From Hordeum vulgare subsp. vulgare (lineage: Eukaryota; Streptophyta; Magnoliopsida; Poales; Poaceae), in contig NC_058518.1 in assembly GCF_904849725.1 (NCBI RefSeq), forward strand, positions 411,749,081-411,813,080: 64,000 bases of DNA, read 5' to 3'. The notes under the pieces were generated by a model, which saw only the letters and a list, made by a program, of their open reading frames with translations, did not search any database and had not been told where the DNA came from. Below, piece by piece: positions 35,058-46,100 of this stretch. The position numbers were made by a program, and so were the translations under genes. Position 1 is the first letter of the stretch. Each line of letters begins with the position of its first letter.

Positions 35058-35756
35058 TCAGCCGCCGGAGCAGCACGCGGTGCATCGGACGAGGCCGTTC
35101 TCGTTGCACGCCGAGCAGACACGGAAGCCCCCAGTCTTCTCGCTGAACCAGCGATGGCTGCCGCCGCACGCGACGCAGGGGCCAAAGCGCGAACCGCCGC
35201 AGGACGCGCACGGCGTGGGTGGCAGTTGCGGCGCCCCGGCCACGACGCGCCGGAGCTCCCCGCTCTCGTGCAGCGCGCGCACGTCGTCCGCGTCGCCGAC
35301 GAGGCGTCCCCCGACGAATAGCTGCGGCAGCGGCGGCCGGTCCCGCCGCATCAGGACGCGGAGCTCGGTGAGGAAAGCCGCGTCCATGGACACGTCCCGC
35401 TCGTCGACGCCGACACGGAGGCCGCGCAGGATGGCGCGCACGTCGCGGCAGGCCTCGAACGTGGGCCGCACGGCCCGTAGGGAGGTGAAGTAGAGCACGA
35501 CACGCCGCTCGGCCGCCACCGGCGCCGCCGCTGCCTCCTCGGCCGCCGCGAACGACTTGCACGTCCGCAGCTTGGTCGATGACCGCACGCGGTGCAGGAC
35601 GACCTTGCCTCCGCCGGCGGGGGGCGCCGCCGCGTCGTCAAGGACGGAGCTGATGCCGCTATGGTCTTTGGACGACGACGTGACAGACGAGTTTGACGAC
35701 GGGGAATTCGTGAGCCGCCGGGCGGCTGGCTTCCGCCGGGTCCACGACGTCCACAT
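35058..35756 (-). CDS. glutaredoxin-like protein with C-terminal Cys-rich region (At5g39865-like)
   Basis: A single-exon gene of 232 residues starting MWTSWTRRKP. After a Ser-rich variable N-terminus, residues 86-170 form a glutaredoxin fold: strand VVLYF, TSLR (91-94) where classical glutaredoxins have the CxxC active site, C103, the LPQLFVGG block with the conserved proline at 144, and GDADDV (154-159). The C-terminus has four CxxC pairs (183/186, 194/197, 214/217, 225/228) resembling a DnaJ-type zinc finger. This is the architecture of plant At5g39865-like glutaredoxin-family proteins. The lack of CxxC in the fold argues against ordinary thiol-disulfide exchange; metal binding is more likely. 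Length, codon use (very GC-rich, as in grass genes) and absence of any break suggest a functional gene, the only complete one in the window. Location in the cell is unclear. Confidence 0.9.
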   Translation of the reverse strand: MWTSWTRRKPAARRLTNSPSSNSSVTSSSKDHSGISSVLDDAAAPPAGGGKVVLHRVRSSTKLRTCKSFAAAEEAAAAPVAAERRVVLYFTSLRAVRPTFEACRDVRAILRGLRVGVDERDVSMDAAFLTELRVLMRRDRPPLPQLFVGGRLVGDADDVRALHESGELRRVVAGAPQLPPTPCASCGGSRFGPCVACGGSHRWFSEKTGGFRVCSACNENGLVRCTACCSGG

Positions 35757-36101
35757 CGCGGTGGTCGAAGGCTGGCGAGGTCGGTGGGTGTTTCTTGGTT
35801 CGCCTTGGAGGGGAGGGGAGGGGGAGGAGAGCGCGCGGTGGAGAGGAAGTCTGGCGCGATCGTGCGCGCGCGCGCGTGTTGGCTTTGGTACCTAATTAGT
35901 TGGCTGCCCTGCCATTGGCTTTGCTAAATTTAACCATGCCTTTTAACTGTCTCAGTGTTTGTGTGGCGTCCATTTGCTCGGTGTTGGTTTCTTTGATCTG
36001 TTCTAGCTTCATCATCTCTTAATTTGGAAGCTGAATGGAGAGCGAACATGGCACGTGGTGCACTAAGTGCATTTTTCTAGGGTCTGGAAACGTTTCCTGA
36101 G
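35757..36101 (-). promoter_or_regulatory. upstream region of the glutaredoxin-like gene
   Basis: The minus-strand promoter must lie here. An alternating CG run (about 35862-35877) and a CCAAT motif (GCCAATGGC on the minus strand, near 35911) are visible. No clear TATA box was found. A transposon-like repeat starts about 345 bp upstream of the ATG. Confidence 0.4.
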
Positions 36102-36596
36102 GGCGCATCGGCCGAATGCTTCGGCTGGTCATGCGCGTAGTGCGATCTCCGCGTGTGAATTCCTTTTTTCTTTGTTGTAAAACATCATTTTTATTATAAC
36201 TGTGTATTATTTTTTTGCTACTATGGATAGGATTTTTTGTTGTAACCGTTGTTGATTTTGTTATATTTTGTTCACTAAAAAAATTCATCTACGTTTAGTT
36301 GTAATCCGAGTTCGTCGAATTTTTTTCCTACAATCAGTGTTGATTTTTCCTATAACCGGTATGAATTTTTGCTACCACGCATCATTAGCGTCATTTTTTT
36401 GCTAAGACCATGTTGATATTTTTTTGGTACAACCATATTTTTGCTGCATCCGGATCCGAAATTTGCTATATCGCTGCTTATTTTTGCTACCATCGAGGAT
36501 TTTTATTGCATGGACAGATTTGATGGTCAAACTGGATTTAACCTGGTGCATCGGACAGCTTGCGTGTGACCGGCCGAAAGTTTCTACCGACGCGCC
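36102..36596. mobile_element. candidate MULE-like MITE with 34-bp imperfect inverted ends
   Basis: Positions 36102-36135 and the reverse complement of 36563-36596 match at about 26 of 34 bases (GGCGC.TCGG..GAA...TTCGGC.GGTCA..CG). The interior is T-rich with recurrent TTTTTGCTA-type words. No transposase is encoded. No clean target-site duplication was found next to these ends, so the true termini may extend a little further out. Superfamily is a guess from the long GC-rich ends. Confidence 0.45.
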
Positions 36597-36646
36597 GGTG
36601 CAGATCAGCGCCCATATAAGTTGATGATGTTAGTCGTATTATAATA

Positions 36647-36749
36647 CTCCCTCCGTCCTAAAATAAGTGGTTTAAAAATGACTCAGTTTTATATTAACTT
36701 TAATACAAAGTAAAGTTACTTTGAGTCATTTATTTTAGAACGGATGAAG
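36647..36749. mobile_element. Stowaway MITE
   Basis: CTCCCTCCGTCCTAAAATAA at the left and its degraded inverted copy TTATTTTAGAACGGATGAAG at the right, flanked by TA on both sides (36645-36646 and 36750-36751). Length 103 bp, typical of Triticeae Stowaway families. Confidence 0.85.
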
Positions 36750-36827
36750 TAGTTAACTGAGTGCGGGTGTTTTTTTCCTTAAAAAGTATATATTACTTTA
36801 ATTATGTTGTAACTTTTTCATGAATCG

Positions 36828-36905
36828 AGTGTATATAGACACATTTTAGTGTGTTTGTTCAATTATTTTGGTTTGTATATAATTTATATTGAGATATCCA
36901 AAACA
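36828..36905. repeat. degenerate Stowaway-type core
   Basis: TGTATATAGACACATTTTAG and following bases resemble the middle of Thalos/Icarus-type Stowaway MITEs as I remember them. Terminal repeats are not recognisable. Confidence 0.3.
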
Positions 36906-37201
36906 CATATATTTGTGAACCGTGTAAAGTAGGTACATAATACCCGCTGAACATTATTTGAAATACCCGGTAAACTTTTTTCATATACATGATGAATAGT
37001 GGTTTTATATGATATATTATGATGTTCGGTTGGATAACAATGTCGGCTTGAATCCGTGGACCTTTGACTGAAATTATCACTTTTTAGAGCTCATTTGGTT
37101 GCAGGATCCTTTCAAGATCCCCGCCCAAAACAAAGGCATGGGAACCACGGGGCAACTTAGGCTTAGGAAAAAACCATCCATGCATTTGGATGTCCTCCCA
37201 A

Positions 37202-37376
37202 TAATGTTAGACATATAAAAACTTACAAAGATTTACTTAACCTTCCAAACTAACTCTTCTCTCCCCCCCTGATTTTCAGTGGGGGTGGGGCCCCTCATCC
37301 CTCAGTTACCAATCATAATCTTACACATCAGTTTGTACGTAAAATCTTTACGTAAGCCTTGGTAGGTGTAGCATTA
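37202..37376. mobile_element. small hairpin MITE
   Basis: The left end TAATGTTAGACATATAAAAA and the reverse complement of the right end (TAATGCTACACCTACCAAGG) form imperfect inverted repeats that continue through CTTAC..AAAGATTT..AC, about 35 bp each. TA lies at both outer edges. The interior has GTGGGG-rich sequence and no frame. Confidence 0.55.
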
Positions 37377-38362
37377 CTCGATGTCCTCCTGGCGGGTACA
37401 CCGTCCTGGTCCACGGCATTCCACGTAAAAAAAATCCATGTGTCACCACATCGAGAAACAAATCGTTAGGTTTCTCATGATCGATCACCTCTGCATGTGC
37501 TTTCCCTTCCTCTCGAACGAGCACCTCCACTTCCCCTCGGGTATGCCCACCTAGTCATCTATAACCACTTCCCCGAAAAGAGCAATGAGTGTCCCACCAT
37601 CGGCGACCTTCCTACGAACTATGTGGTGGACCCTCCTCAGGATTCTTTCGCCATGTCAACGGATGCTCGTGCTCCAGCTACATGGATATGGATGCAACTT
37701 CTTCTGCGACTTGTAACCTGCGCAAATCCGATAGCTACCCCCCTCCCCCGACGATCCAACGAGAACTCTTGCTAGAGAAGCTTTGTTATGCGTGTTTTCT
37801 TCCCCTCCCATTCCGTTTGTTGTCGAGCTACCACTTTCCCTGACTGATATCCTGATTGAGAGAAGGGGATCCCCATGTGATGGGGATTTGATGCCCTAGG
37901 TATTTCTCCCTTGACTATCAAATAATCCTTTAGGGTTTCTCTTTCCCTCTAGCTTGTGTAATGGGTAAGACACTTATCTCCCTAAACCCTAGCTTCACTG
38001 CCGAGCTCGAGGTTCCACCTCCACTCCGCTCGCCACTCACGTGGTTGGTGGAGGGAAGGGGATCCCGATGCCTTGACTCCAGCTAGTAGTTTAGGCTAAA
38101 AAAATTTCTTATAGGAGCAGCATTTTAGTGGATAGCATCTCTTCGTATTCGAGTTGGTTTTCGCGGGTGAAACTACATCATGGTTTTTCATCAAAATACA
38201 TCATGATTCTTGATCAAATTACCTCATTCTTCATCAGCAAACTACATCAGTTCCTCGTACTACTATATAGGGCGGGACTGCGGGCCATGCAGCGTACCCA
38301 AGCCTAGGCTACCAAAAATGACGGGTGCGGCGGCGATGACGCGGTGGAGGAGCCGGAGGAGC
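37377..38362. other. unassigned intergenic sequence
   Basis: About 1 kb with no recognised gene. Small frames at 37497-37775 and 37589-37843 overlap each other and have no recognisable product. Several short CATCATGG/ACATCA-type words recur at 38170-38250. Confidence 0.4.
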
Positions 38363-38921
38363 TCAGTCCTCATCGGAGTCAGTGTCAAGGTTGATCCAGA
38401 TCTTGTCCTGCTCAGCCTTCATGACGCGTAGGTACGCCTCCTTGGACGCGCTCGCCTGCGACGCTGTGACGCCTTGCTCGAGGAAGATTTGCTAGATCTC
38501 GAGCTCATGGTGGTTGCGCGCGGCGACCTCCTCCGCCTCCCTCATCAAGTGCTCCATGATAGTGCGCATGAGGTGATCCTCCTGACCCGGGGGCAGGTAG
38601 TCCATAGGACCGATGACCCCTCCACACGCGGCGGGATGACGTCGTCCTCGAGGTTGACGGTGAGCGGCTCAAGCTCCTCCATCCTTCTCTTGACCGAAGT
38701 GATGGTCCACGAGGGCGAGGCTCCCGTGGAAGAACTCCCAGCGACAGAGGAGTAGGAGGAGCCGAGGCTTCGGGCCACGAGCTCATGCTCATACTCCTCG
38801 AGCTCACGGCGTTCGGAAGTCGGCAGCAGCCGGCGGCCGTATTTCAGCCACCTCCACGATCCCCGCTTGCGTGCGGTGTGAGAGGCGTGGCGGCGGCGGC
38901 GCTCGGCGTCATTCCCTCCAT
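38363..38921 (-). pseudogene. decayed unknown coding sequence
   Basis: Reading the minus strand from an ATG at 38921, pieces of one protein appear in alternating frames. First is an Ala/Thr-rich start, then a segment with KYGRRLLPTSERRELEEYEHEL, then SSYSSVAGSSSTGASPSWT and VNLEDDVIPPRVEG. Next comes, in a shifted frame, MRTIMEHLMREAEEVAARNH, a TAG at about 38495, and finally a tail ending INLDTDSDED with TGA at 38363-38365. At least two frameshifts and one stop break it. The acidic, coiled-coil-like end suggests a real former protein, but I do not recognise the family. It may be a host gene relic or cargo of a DNA transposon. Confidence 0.5.
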
Positions 38922-38989
38922 TTCCGTGGCCGCCCGCTATGGATTTTTTTGGCTCGCCGACGGCTAGAAATTAGGGCGGAGTGGGACAT

Positions 38990-40451
38990 TGATGACCCAC
39001 AAGTATAGGGATCAATCGTAGTCCTTTCAATAAGTAAGAGTGTCGAACCCAACGAGGAGCAGAAGGCTCTGATAAACGGATTTCAGCAAGGTAATAACTG
39101 CAAGCACTGAAAGTAGCGGTAACAAGTCATTGTGTAGCAGGTGAAACGTAGCAAGCAAAAAGTAACAAGTAACAAGTAGTAGAAACGGTGCAGCAAGTGG
39201 CCCAATCCCTTTTGTAGCAAGGGACAAGCCTGAAAAAAGTCTTATAGGAGGAAAAACGCTCCCGAGGACACACGGGAATTTCTGTCATGCTAGTTTCATC
39301 ATGTTCATATGATTCACGTTCGTTACTTTGATAGTTTGATATGTGGGTGGACCGGCGCTTGGGTACTGCCCTTACTTGGACAAGCATCCCACTTATGATT
39401 AACCTCTCTTGCAAGCATCCGCAACTACAAAAGAAGAATTAAGACAAAGTCTAACCATAGCATTAAACTAGTGGATCCAAATCAGCCCCTCACGAAGCAA
39501 TGCATGGACCGGGGTTTAAGCTTCTGTCACCCTAGCAACCCATCATCTACTTACTACTTCCCAATGCCTTCCTCTAGGCCCAAATATGGTGAAGTTTTAT
39601 GTAGTCGACGTTCACATAACACCACTACAGGAAAAGACAACATACAGCATATCAAAATACCGAACGGATATCAAATTCACATGACTATTATTAACATGAC
39701 TTATCCCATGTCCTCAGGAACAAAAGTAACTACTCACAAAACATAATCATAATCATGATCAAAGGTGTAATGAATAGCATCAAGGATCTGAACATAAACT
39801 CTTCCACCAAGTAATCCAACTAGCATCAACTACAAAGAGTAATCAACACTACTAGCAACCTTACAAGTACCAATCGGAGTCGTGAGACGGAGATTGGTTA
39901 CAAGAGATGAACTAGGGATTGGAGAGGAGATGGTGCTCATGAAGATGTTGATGAAGATGCCTCCCCTCCGATGAGAGGAGTGTTGGTGATGACGATGGCG
40001 ACGATTTCCCCTCCAGGAGGGAAGTTTCCCCGGCAGGATCGTCCTGCCGGAGCTCTAGATTGGATATGTTCAAGTTCCGCCTCGTGGCGGCGGCGAAACC
40101 ACGAAAAAGCTCTCGTCTGATTTTTTTTCTGGACCAAGACGCTTCATATAGTGGCGGAGTGGGGGCTTGTGGCGCCCTGGCAGCCCCCCTCCGGTAGTTC
40201 TTTCGCCCAGTATTCTTTATATAATCCCAAAAAAATCCACGTAACTTTTCAGGGCATTTGGAGATGTGCAGAATAGTGGACTAAGATTTGCTCCTTTTCG
40301 AGTCCAGAATTCCAGCTGCCTGAATTCTCCCTCTTCAAATAAACCTTGCAAAATAAGAGAGAAAAGGTATAAATATAGTACCACAAGTAATATAACAGCC
40401 CAAAAAGCAATAAATATCAAAATGAAAGCATGATGCAAAATGGGCGTATCA
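38990..40451 (-). repeat. Athila 3' LTR
   Basis: 1462 bp, TGATGACCCACAAG...GGGCGTATCA. It differs from the 5' LTR by a local inversion plus deletion near 40150-40170 next to the putative TATA box. Confidence 0.92.
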
Positions 40452-40463
40452 ACTCCCCCAAGC
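40452..40463 (-). promoter_or_regulatory. Athila polypurine tract
   Basis: Minus strand GCTTGGGGGAGT directly abuts the 3' LTR start. Confidence 0.75.
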
Positions 40464-41245
40464 TTAGACCTCGCTTGTCCTCAAGCGAAAACCAAGTTCC
40501 ATAAACATGTCCACATGTTGAGGGACGAAGGTGTCGGTAAAACATAATACGGACATGAGGGCATCATGATCACACATAGAACAGCAATACATCATAAAGA
40601 TTCTTATGGGAAAGTAACAATTCCTTCACAAAGCAAAGCATGAAGCAAAAACATTACCAAGAAGTAACCAACAATAGTCCATAGTCATTGAAGCAATTGC
40701 AATTTATCACAACGTCTGAAAGAGTCAAATAAGAGCTTGTAAGGCAAACCCACATACTCAATCATCTCTTTTGTTCTCCACAATTGTTACAACTCACATG
40801 GTACTCATGGTGTCAAAGTTTCAGCTGGACACAGAGGAAGATAGGGGCTTATAATTTTGCCTCCCAACCATTTACCTCAAAGGTAAAGTCAACAACAATA
40901 TAGCATAAGTACTCAACTCCAAGTTGATATATGAATATACACCTTTCCCAAGCATGTGACGGTAGCCAAGACAAAGGCAAAAATAGGAAATTGGTGATGA
41001 TCACCATGACTCTTACAAGGGCTAAAAGTAAAGGTACAAGAAAGACCCTTCGCAGAGGGAAGCAGAGGTTGTCATGCGCTTTTGAGGTTTGAATGTGTGT
41101 CCTCTTAGTGCGGAGGAACGTCACTTTATATTGCCTCTTGTGATAAAGAACTTTATTATGCAGTCTGTCGCTTTTATGTCTTCCTCATCACAGGTTCGTA
41201 CAAAGTTTATTTTCCACACACTAATAGATCATACATATTAGAGAG
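40464..41245 (-). other. Athila 3' untranslated region, left of the nested element
   Basis: No gene. AT-rich untranslated sequence between the SIRE insertion and the purine tract; its right edge GAGAG is the SIRE copy 2 TSD. Confidence 0.6.
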
Positions 41246-42661
41246 TGAAAGTGCGTTATATCTACTAGAGGGGGGTGAATAGGAGATTTTTAGAATTTCA
41301 TCACTGAGGAAATTCCTGTTGAGGAAATTCCTCACTGATGACTAACTTACAGCGGAAACAGTAAAGGATCAGACGTGCAAATGTTCACAACAGCACTATT
41401 ACAGAGTGAAGAATGTGAAAAACAGATTGCACAGTAAGCAGGCACGCAGAATACAGATGATGATTAACTATCGTGAATAATTTTGGGTTGAGGAAATTCA
41501 GAGAAAGTCTTCAGCAAATTCTTCAAACAGTCACAGTGAAAGTCATCAACACACAATACAAGAAAAGTAAAGAGTTGAGGAATTAGAACCCGTTTCTCAG
41601 TGAAGACTGTTCTTGATGACCCAGTTCCAACTGTTGTGACAGTTGTACATCTGGTTTGGAGCGGCTTGGTATTGAAACCAAAGGACACCCAGTCCCGGGA
41701 CACACAGTCCATACCGTATTCTCCTTGAGCTAAGGACACATAGTCCTCGCCCAACACTCGTGGTAACTCTTCAGGGCAGACTTCCAAACCCTCACAAACT
41801 TGCTCACCCGGCGATCCACAATTGACTGTTGGATTGCTCTAGACCATGACGCCTAACCGTCTCGAGGATGCACAGTCCTCAAAGGTAAAAGGCTTCAGTC
41901 CCATACAGGAACAACTTCTTCAATGATGCTCAATCACTAGGTTTGGTTTGTGGTTTCGATGGGTGGTGTATTTCCTCACTGATGAATTACTCTCGAAAGC
42001 TCTAAGGAATTTGGGTTGCTCTTATGACAAGTGTCAGTTTCTAACGGAGCAGCCAACCAGCTAGTGGTTGTGGGGGGTGGCTATTTATAGCCTGGGAGCA
42101 TCCCGACATGATTTGACACTAATGCCCTTAAATAATATGACCGTTGAAGTGGATAAGACCAATGACTTGGCGTGGTTATCGAAACGGTCGGAACCCTCAA
42201 CTGTGAGACTCCTCATGTCACTCATATTCCTCACTTGAGGCTTTTGATAGGATTAGGCTTGGGTTGAGCATCATGAGGAAATTCATTCCATAGTGTTTCT
42301 TTGACCCCCTTTAACAGTACGGTGTTCCTATTCATCAAATGCGAAGAAAGTAAAACAGAAAACGTAAATCTTCACGCTTCAATTTCTTCAGAACGATTTT
42401 GTTCAAGAACCACCGGTCTTCTCAATATCAGTATCTTCATGAGGAATATCAATTTCATCGCAGATTCCTCGCGATTCATTTCTTCAGCTTCAGACCAATT
42501 TCTTCAACTGAAGACATATATTTTTAGGGGTCGATATTCTTCAAATATCTCAAACTCCTCAATGACTTATAGATCCTGTGTACACTTATAAACACATTAG
42601 ATACTTAACCTATAAGTCTTCAAACCACCAAAATCACTAATGGGCACTAGATGCACTTACA
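41246..42661 (-). repeat. SIRE copy 2 3' LTR
   Basis: 1416 bp, TGAAAGTGCGTTATATC...TGCACTTACA, same length as its partner. Minus-strand TATA at 42082-42089. Confidence 0.95.
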
Positions 42662-42680
42662 ATCTCCCCCTTTTTGGTGG
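42662..42680 (-). promoter_or_regulatory. SIRE copy 2 polypurine tract
   Basis: Minus strand CCACCAAAAAGGGGGAGAT next to the 3' LTR. Confidence 0.75.
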
Positions 42681-43176
42681 TTGATGACAATTAGGTTAAG
42701 TCTTCAACAGGGATCAAAAACATGAAGTGTAAATACTCATTTGAGGAATTTGAAAGCAAAGTTCAGAGAGACTCCCCCTGAAGATGTGCATACCTTGAGG
42801 ATTTTGCTTTTATAGCAAATGCACATTGATGATTTATATCATGGAGATCTCCCCCTAAGTCTTGTAAATCATGCATACATATCACATATTATATGAAAAA
42901 AAAATGAAGATGCATGATGGCAAATGGTATCTGACGAATTCCAGCATGCGTGCATTAAAACTTGAGGAATAAGCATGCGAAGAAAAATGTTCAAAAGCGT
43001 CAGAGTACCATCGAGCTTAAGTTACATAAAAACTTCAGAAGAGCCAAGAGTTTGTAACTTAAATATAGTTTATAAGCCCCAAAAATATCCCGCTTGAAGA
43101 CTAACTCTCGAGTTTCTCCCCCTTTGTCATCAAGTGACAAAAAGGGACAAACTGAGGACTAACGCCCGTGAAGACT

Positions 43177-46100
43177 TCATTTCTTGACGGTCGAGGAAGA
43201 GTCGTGATGCTTCTTGGGAGTAGTCTTCTTCCTGGGGCCGGTTGCAGTGTCGAGTTGTTCCTCATCAGATTCAGCGGTGCGGAATGAAGAAAAGGAGTTG
43301 TCTTCAAGGTCTGGCACTGGAATGGGCCTGAACTTCCTCTTGGGAGGCCACGACCAGTCAAAGTCTCGCTCAAAGTCCATTTCTTCAAGCTCAGTCTGAG
43401 TCTTCAGATGTGCAAGTGTAGCCCAGGTGCGATCGAAAACCTCATGCAGATAGTGATGATTAATCTTCACAGAGTCTGAGTTTCACTGAGGGTTTTCACA
43501 ATGGCACCAAACTGGCGTTTGACCCATTTGTGGTTGCGGTCCACCTTCTGGTGAAGACTGAGGAGGAGCTCTCTGGTGTTCCGCACGCGAGGACGAACTG
43601 GGCTTGCTGGACGAGTCTCAATATCGTCCCATGAAGAATATGCTTCTGGCTCTTTGAACTGGCCATCAAGGGGCCTGCTGCCTTCTTCAATCACAGATTT
43701 TCCTTTTCCTTCAATGGGCTCGAAAGTCTTCTTGTTGACCCGGATAGGAGGCATATAACCAACATGGTTTTGGAAATCAGCGTGGAAGTTGATGCCTGTC
43801 CTTGTCCTGATGAATCTCATGATCCACGGGGCATATATCTTGTGATCATAGGGGCACATGGCATTGTCGGCCAAAGTCCTCAAGAAGAAATCATGGATAT
43901 TTATAGGAATACCGTGAATGATGTTGAAGAGGATATTCTTCATGAGGCCTACAACATCTTCTTCATCGTCATGGCCTTTGATTGGCGCGAGCACACTGCA
44001 GAGGATTCTGTAGACAGACCGGGGTGTGTACTTGAGCTCATGGACGAGGAATGTGGTTCTTGAGGGTTTTCCTGCAGCCAAAGGCTTCATGAGGACTTCC
44101 ATCATTCCATTTGGCAACTCACGCTCACCATAAAGCTTCACTGCCCCATCTGAGGGAATTGGTACGGGCAGTTCTCTGAGGGGTTCAGAAGCAAGAGCTT
44201 TGTAGTGAGTATTTTGAGACATCCAGTCAAACACCCAAGTGTTGATGTCATCAGCGTTGCCAGATATGTGCAGAGTGGCATAGAACTGAAGAATGAGCTC
44301 GCTATTCCAGTCTGATATGTCTGAGCACATAGGGAGCAAACCTGCATCATGGAGTCGCTAAGGATTGGTTCCATGCAAGGTATTGCTTCAAGCTCAACAT
44401 GAGGAATGTGCCGGTGCTGGAATATCTTGTTGCGTCCACAGAGCACATAGGAATAGTAGTTCATCTGAGTCCTTGTCCAAAACTTCAGATGCCTCATTTG
44501 AGGCTTGTCATAAGGGTTCTCTCCGATGAAATACATGCGTTCTTCAAAGAAATCTTCTTTCTGAAACTTTGGACGCTTGGAGAATGGTTGGCGCTGAACT
44601 GGTTTAAGATTTTGCTGAGGAATGGGGGAGGAGACAACAATGGCAGTCTCTGGGTTGAGCACAATGAATTCATTGTCTTGGGCGGGTACATTTTCTTCAG
44701 CTTTTCCTTCAAGGTGAGGAATTTCAACAGCTGGTACTTCATGCTGAGGAGATGATGCTTGCTCTGGCTGAGCCTCAAGCTGAGGAATTTCCACTTCTTT
44801 CTCATTTGGAGGAGTTGGGTCAGCCTGTTCCTCATCTTGAGGAGTCTTCTCAGAATGTACAGTTTCATCAGTCTGAGGATGTTCAGCTTGTTTTTCCTCA
44901 GCTGGCTTTGTGGCAGAAGCAGTTTCATCAGCTGGTGCAGCTGATGCTTGAGCAGTCTCTGTCCGAGGAATAGGAGGTTGAGGACTGTCGTCAATTTGAA
45001 TTTCCTCATCAGTGTGTTTCTCAGAGGCGACATCCTTCATTTCCTCATCTGCCCTTGTAGCTGGGTCATCAATGACGACCATCTCATAGGAAGGGGCGAC
45101 ATTGAGAGGCACTCGGTCCAGAGGAGCAGTTTCTTCAGTTTCTTTGAGGCGCTTTGCCTCTGTCTCTTCTACTGCTGAGGAGGCTTTTCTCTTCTTGGCT
45201 TCCTTTTCAGCAGCCCTTGTTTTCTTAGCGTCTGATGCAGACGGAATTATCTTCTTCAACTTTGAAGCTTTTGGTGAAGGTGTTCTTTCTTCAGATTCTT
45301 CAGCTGGTAGTGAGGAACCAGCTCGTACAGAGTCATCAGCCTGCTTTGATGAAGCAGCTGGATCAGGAGCAGACTCATCAGTGGTTGCAATTTCATCAGT
45401 TGCAGTTTCCGTGATGATTTCTTCAATGGCCGGTTCATCAACACGGCGCTCTTGGTATTCTTCCTCAACTTGAGGAATTTCCTCCTCATCACGAGATGCA
45501 TCTTCTGGCTGCTCAACCAAGGGCTGAGGAGTTGGTGCTGGGGGTGCGTTTCTTTTGTTGTAGTCATCAACAGCACTAGTGGCTAGCTTGATGAAATTGG
45601 TCTTGATGCTTTTGCGATCTGACAGCTTGGCGTACTTGTCAGTCAGTACTTGCAGCTCTGCCTGGGTTGACACCAGTGCATCAGGAGTAAGTTTGAGGAG
45701 ATTCTTCCTGAGGAATTTCTCCTTTTTGGCCTTTGCAACCTTTGCCTGCCTGGCCTGTTGTTCTTTCCACTTGGCTTCATTTATGAAGGTGGCCACCATG
45801 TGGCTGATACTAGGAGGAAGTTTCAAATCATCAATGGGAGTGTTTGGGTCCTCATACCAGATATTGATGTAGTCAAGAAGGACCTTGGGGTCCATGGCTA
45901 GAGGAATAGCACTGCCTGATGCTTGTGCTACCCTTTCTTGCTTGTTTCTAATGATGGCTTGCAGGGTTTCATCATCATATTCATCACTTCCCTCTGATGC
46001 AGATGGGACTGCGATGATTTTGCTGGGGCTGGGCAGAGGTGCAGGTTCAGCAGTTGTCAAAGTCTTCACAAGTGGTGTTGAAGACTTTGTCTCCGAGCTA

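Noticed and set aside
35029..35641. Other-frame ORFs over the glutaredoxin-like gene
   Set aside because: Shadows of a GC-rich gene; the 35058-35756 frame alone has recognisable motifs.
35862..35880. Alternating CG run as a special DNA structure
   Set aside because: Too short and ordinary for a GC-rich grass gene leader.
37081..37110. Tourist-type MITE start (GAGCTCATTTGGTTGCAGG)
   Set aside because: No matching inverted end or TSD was found downstream.
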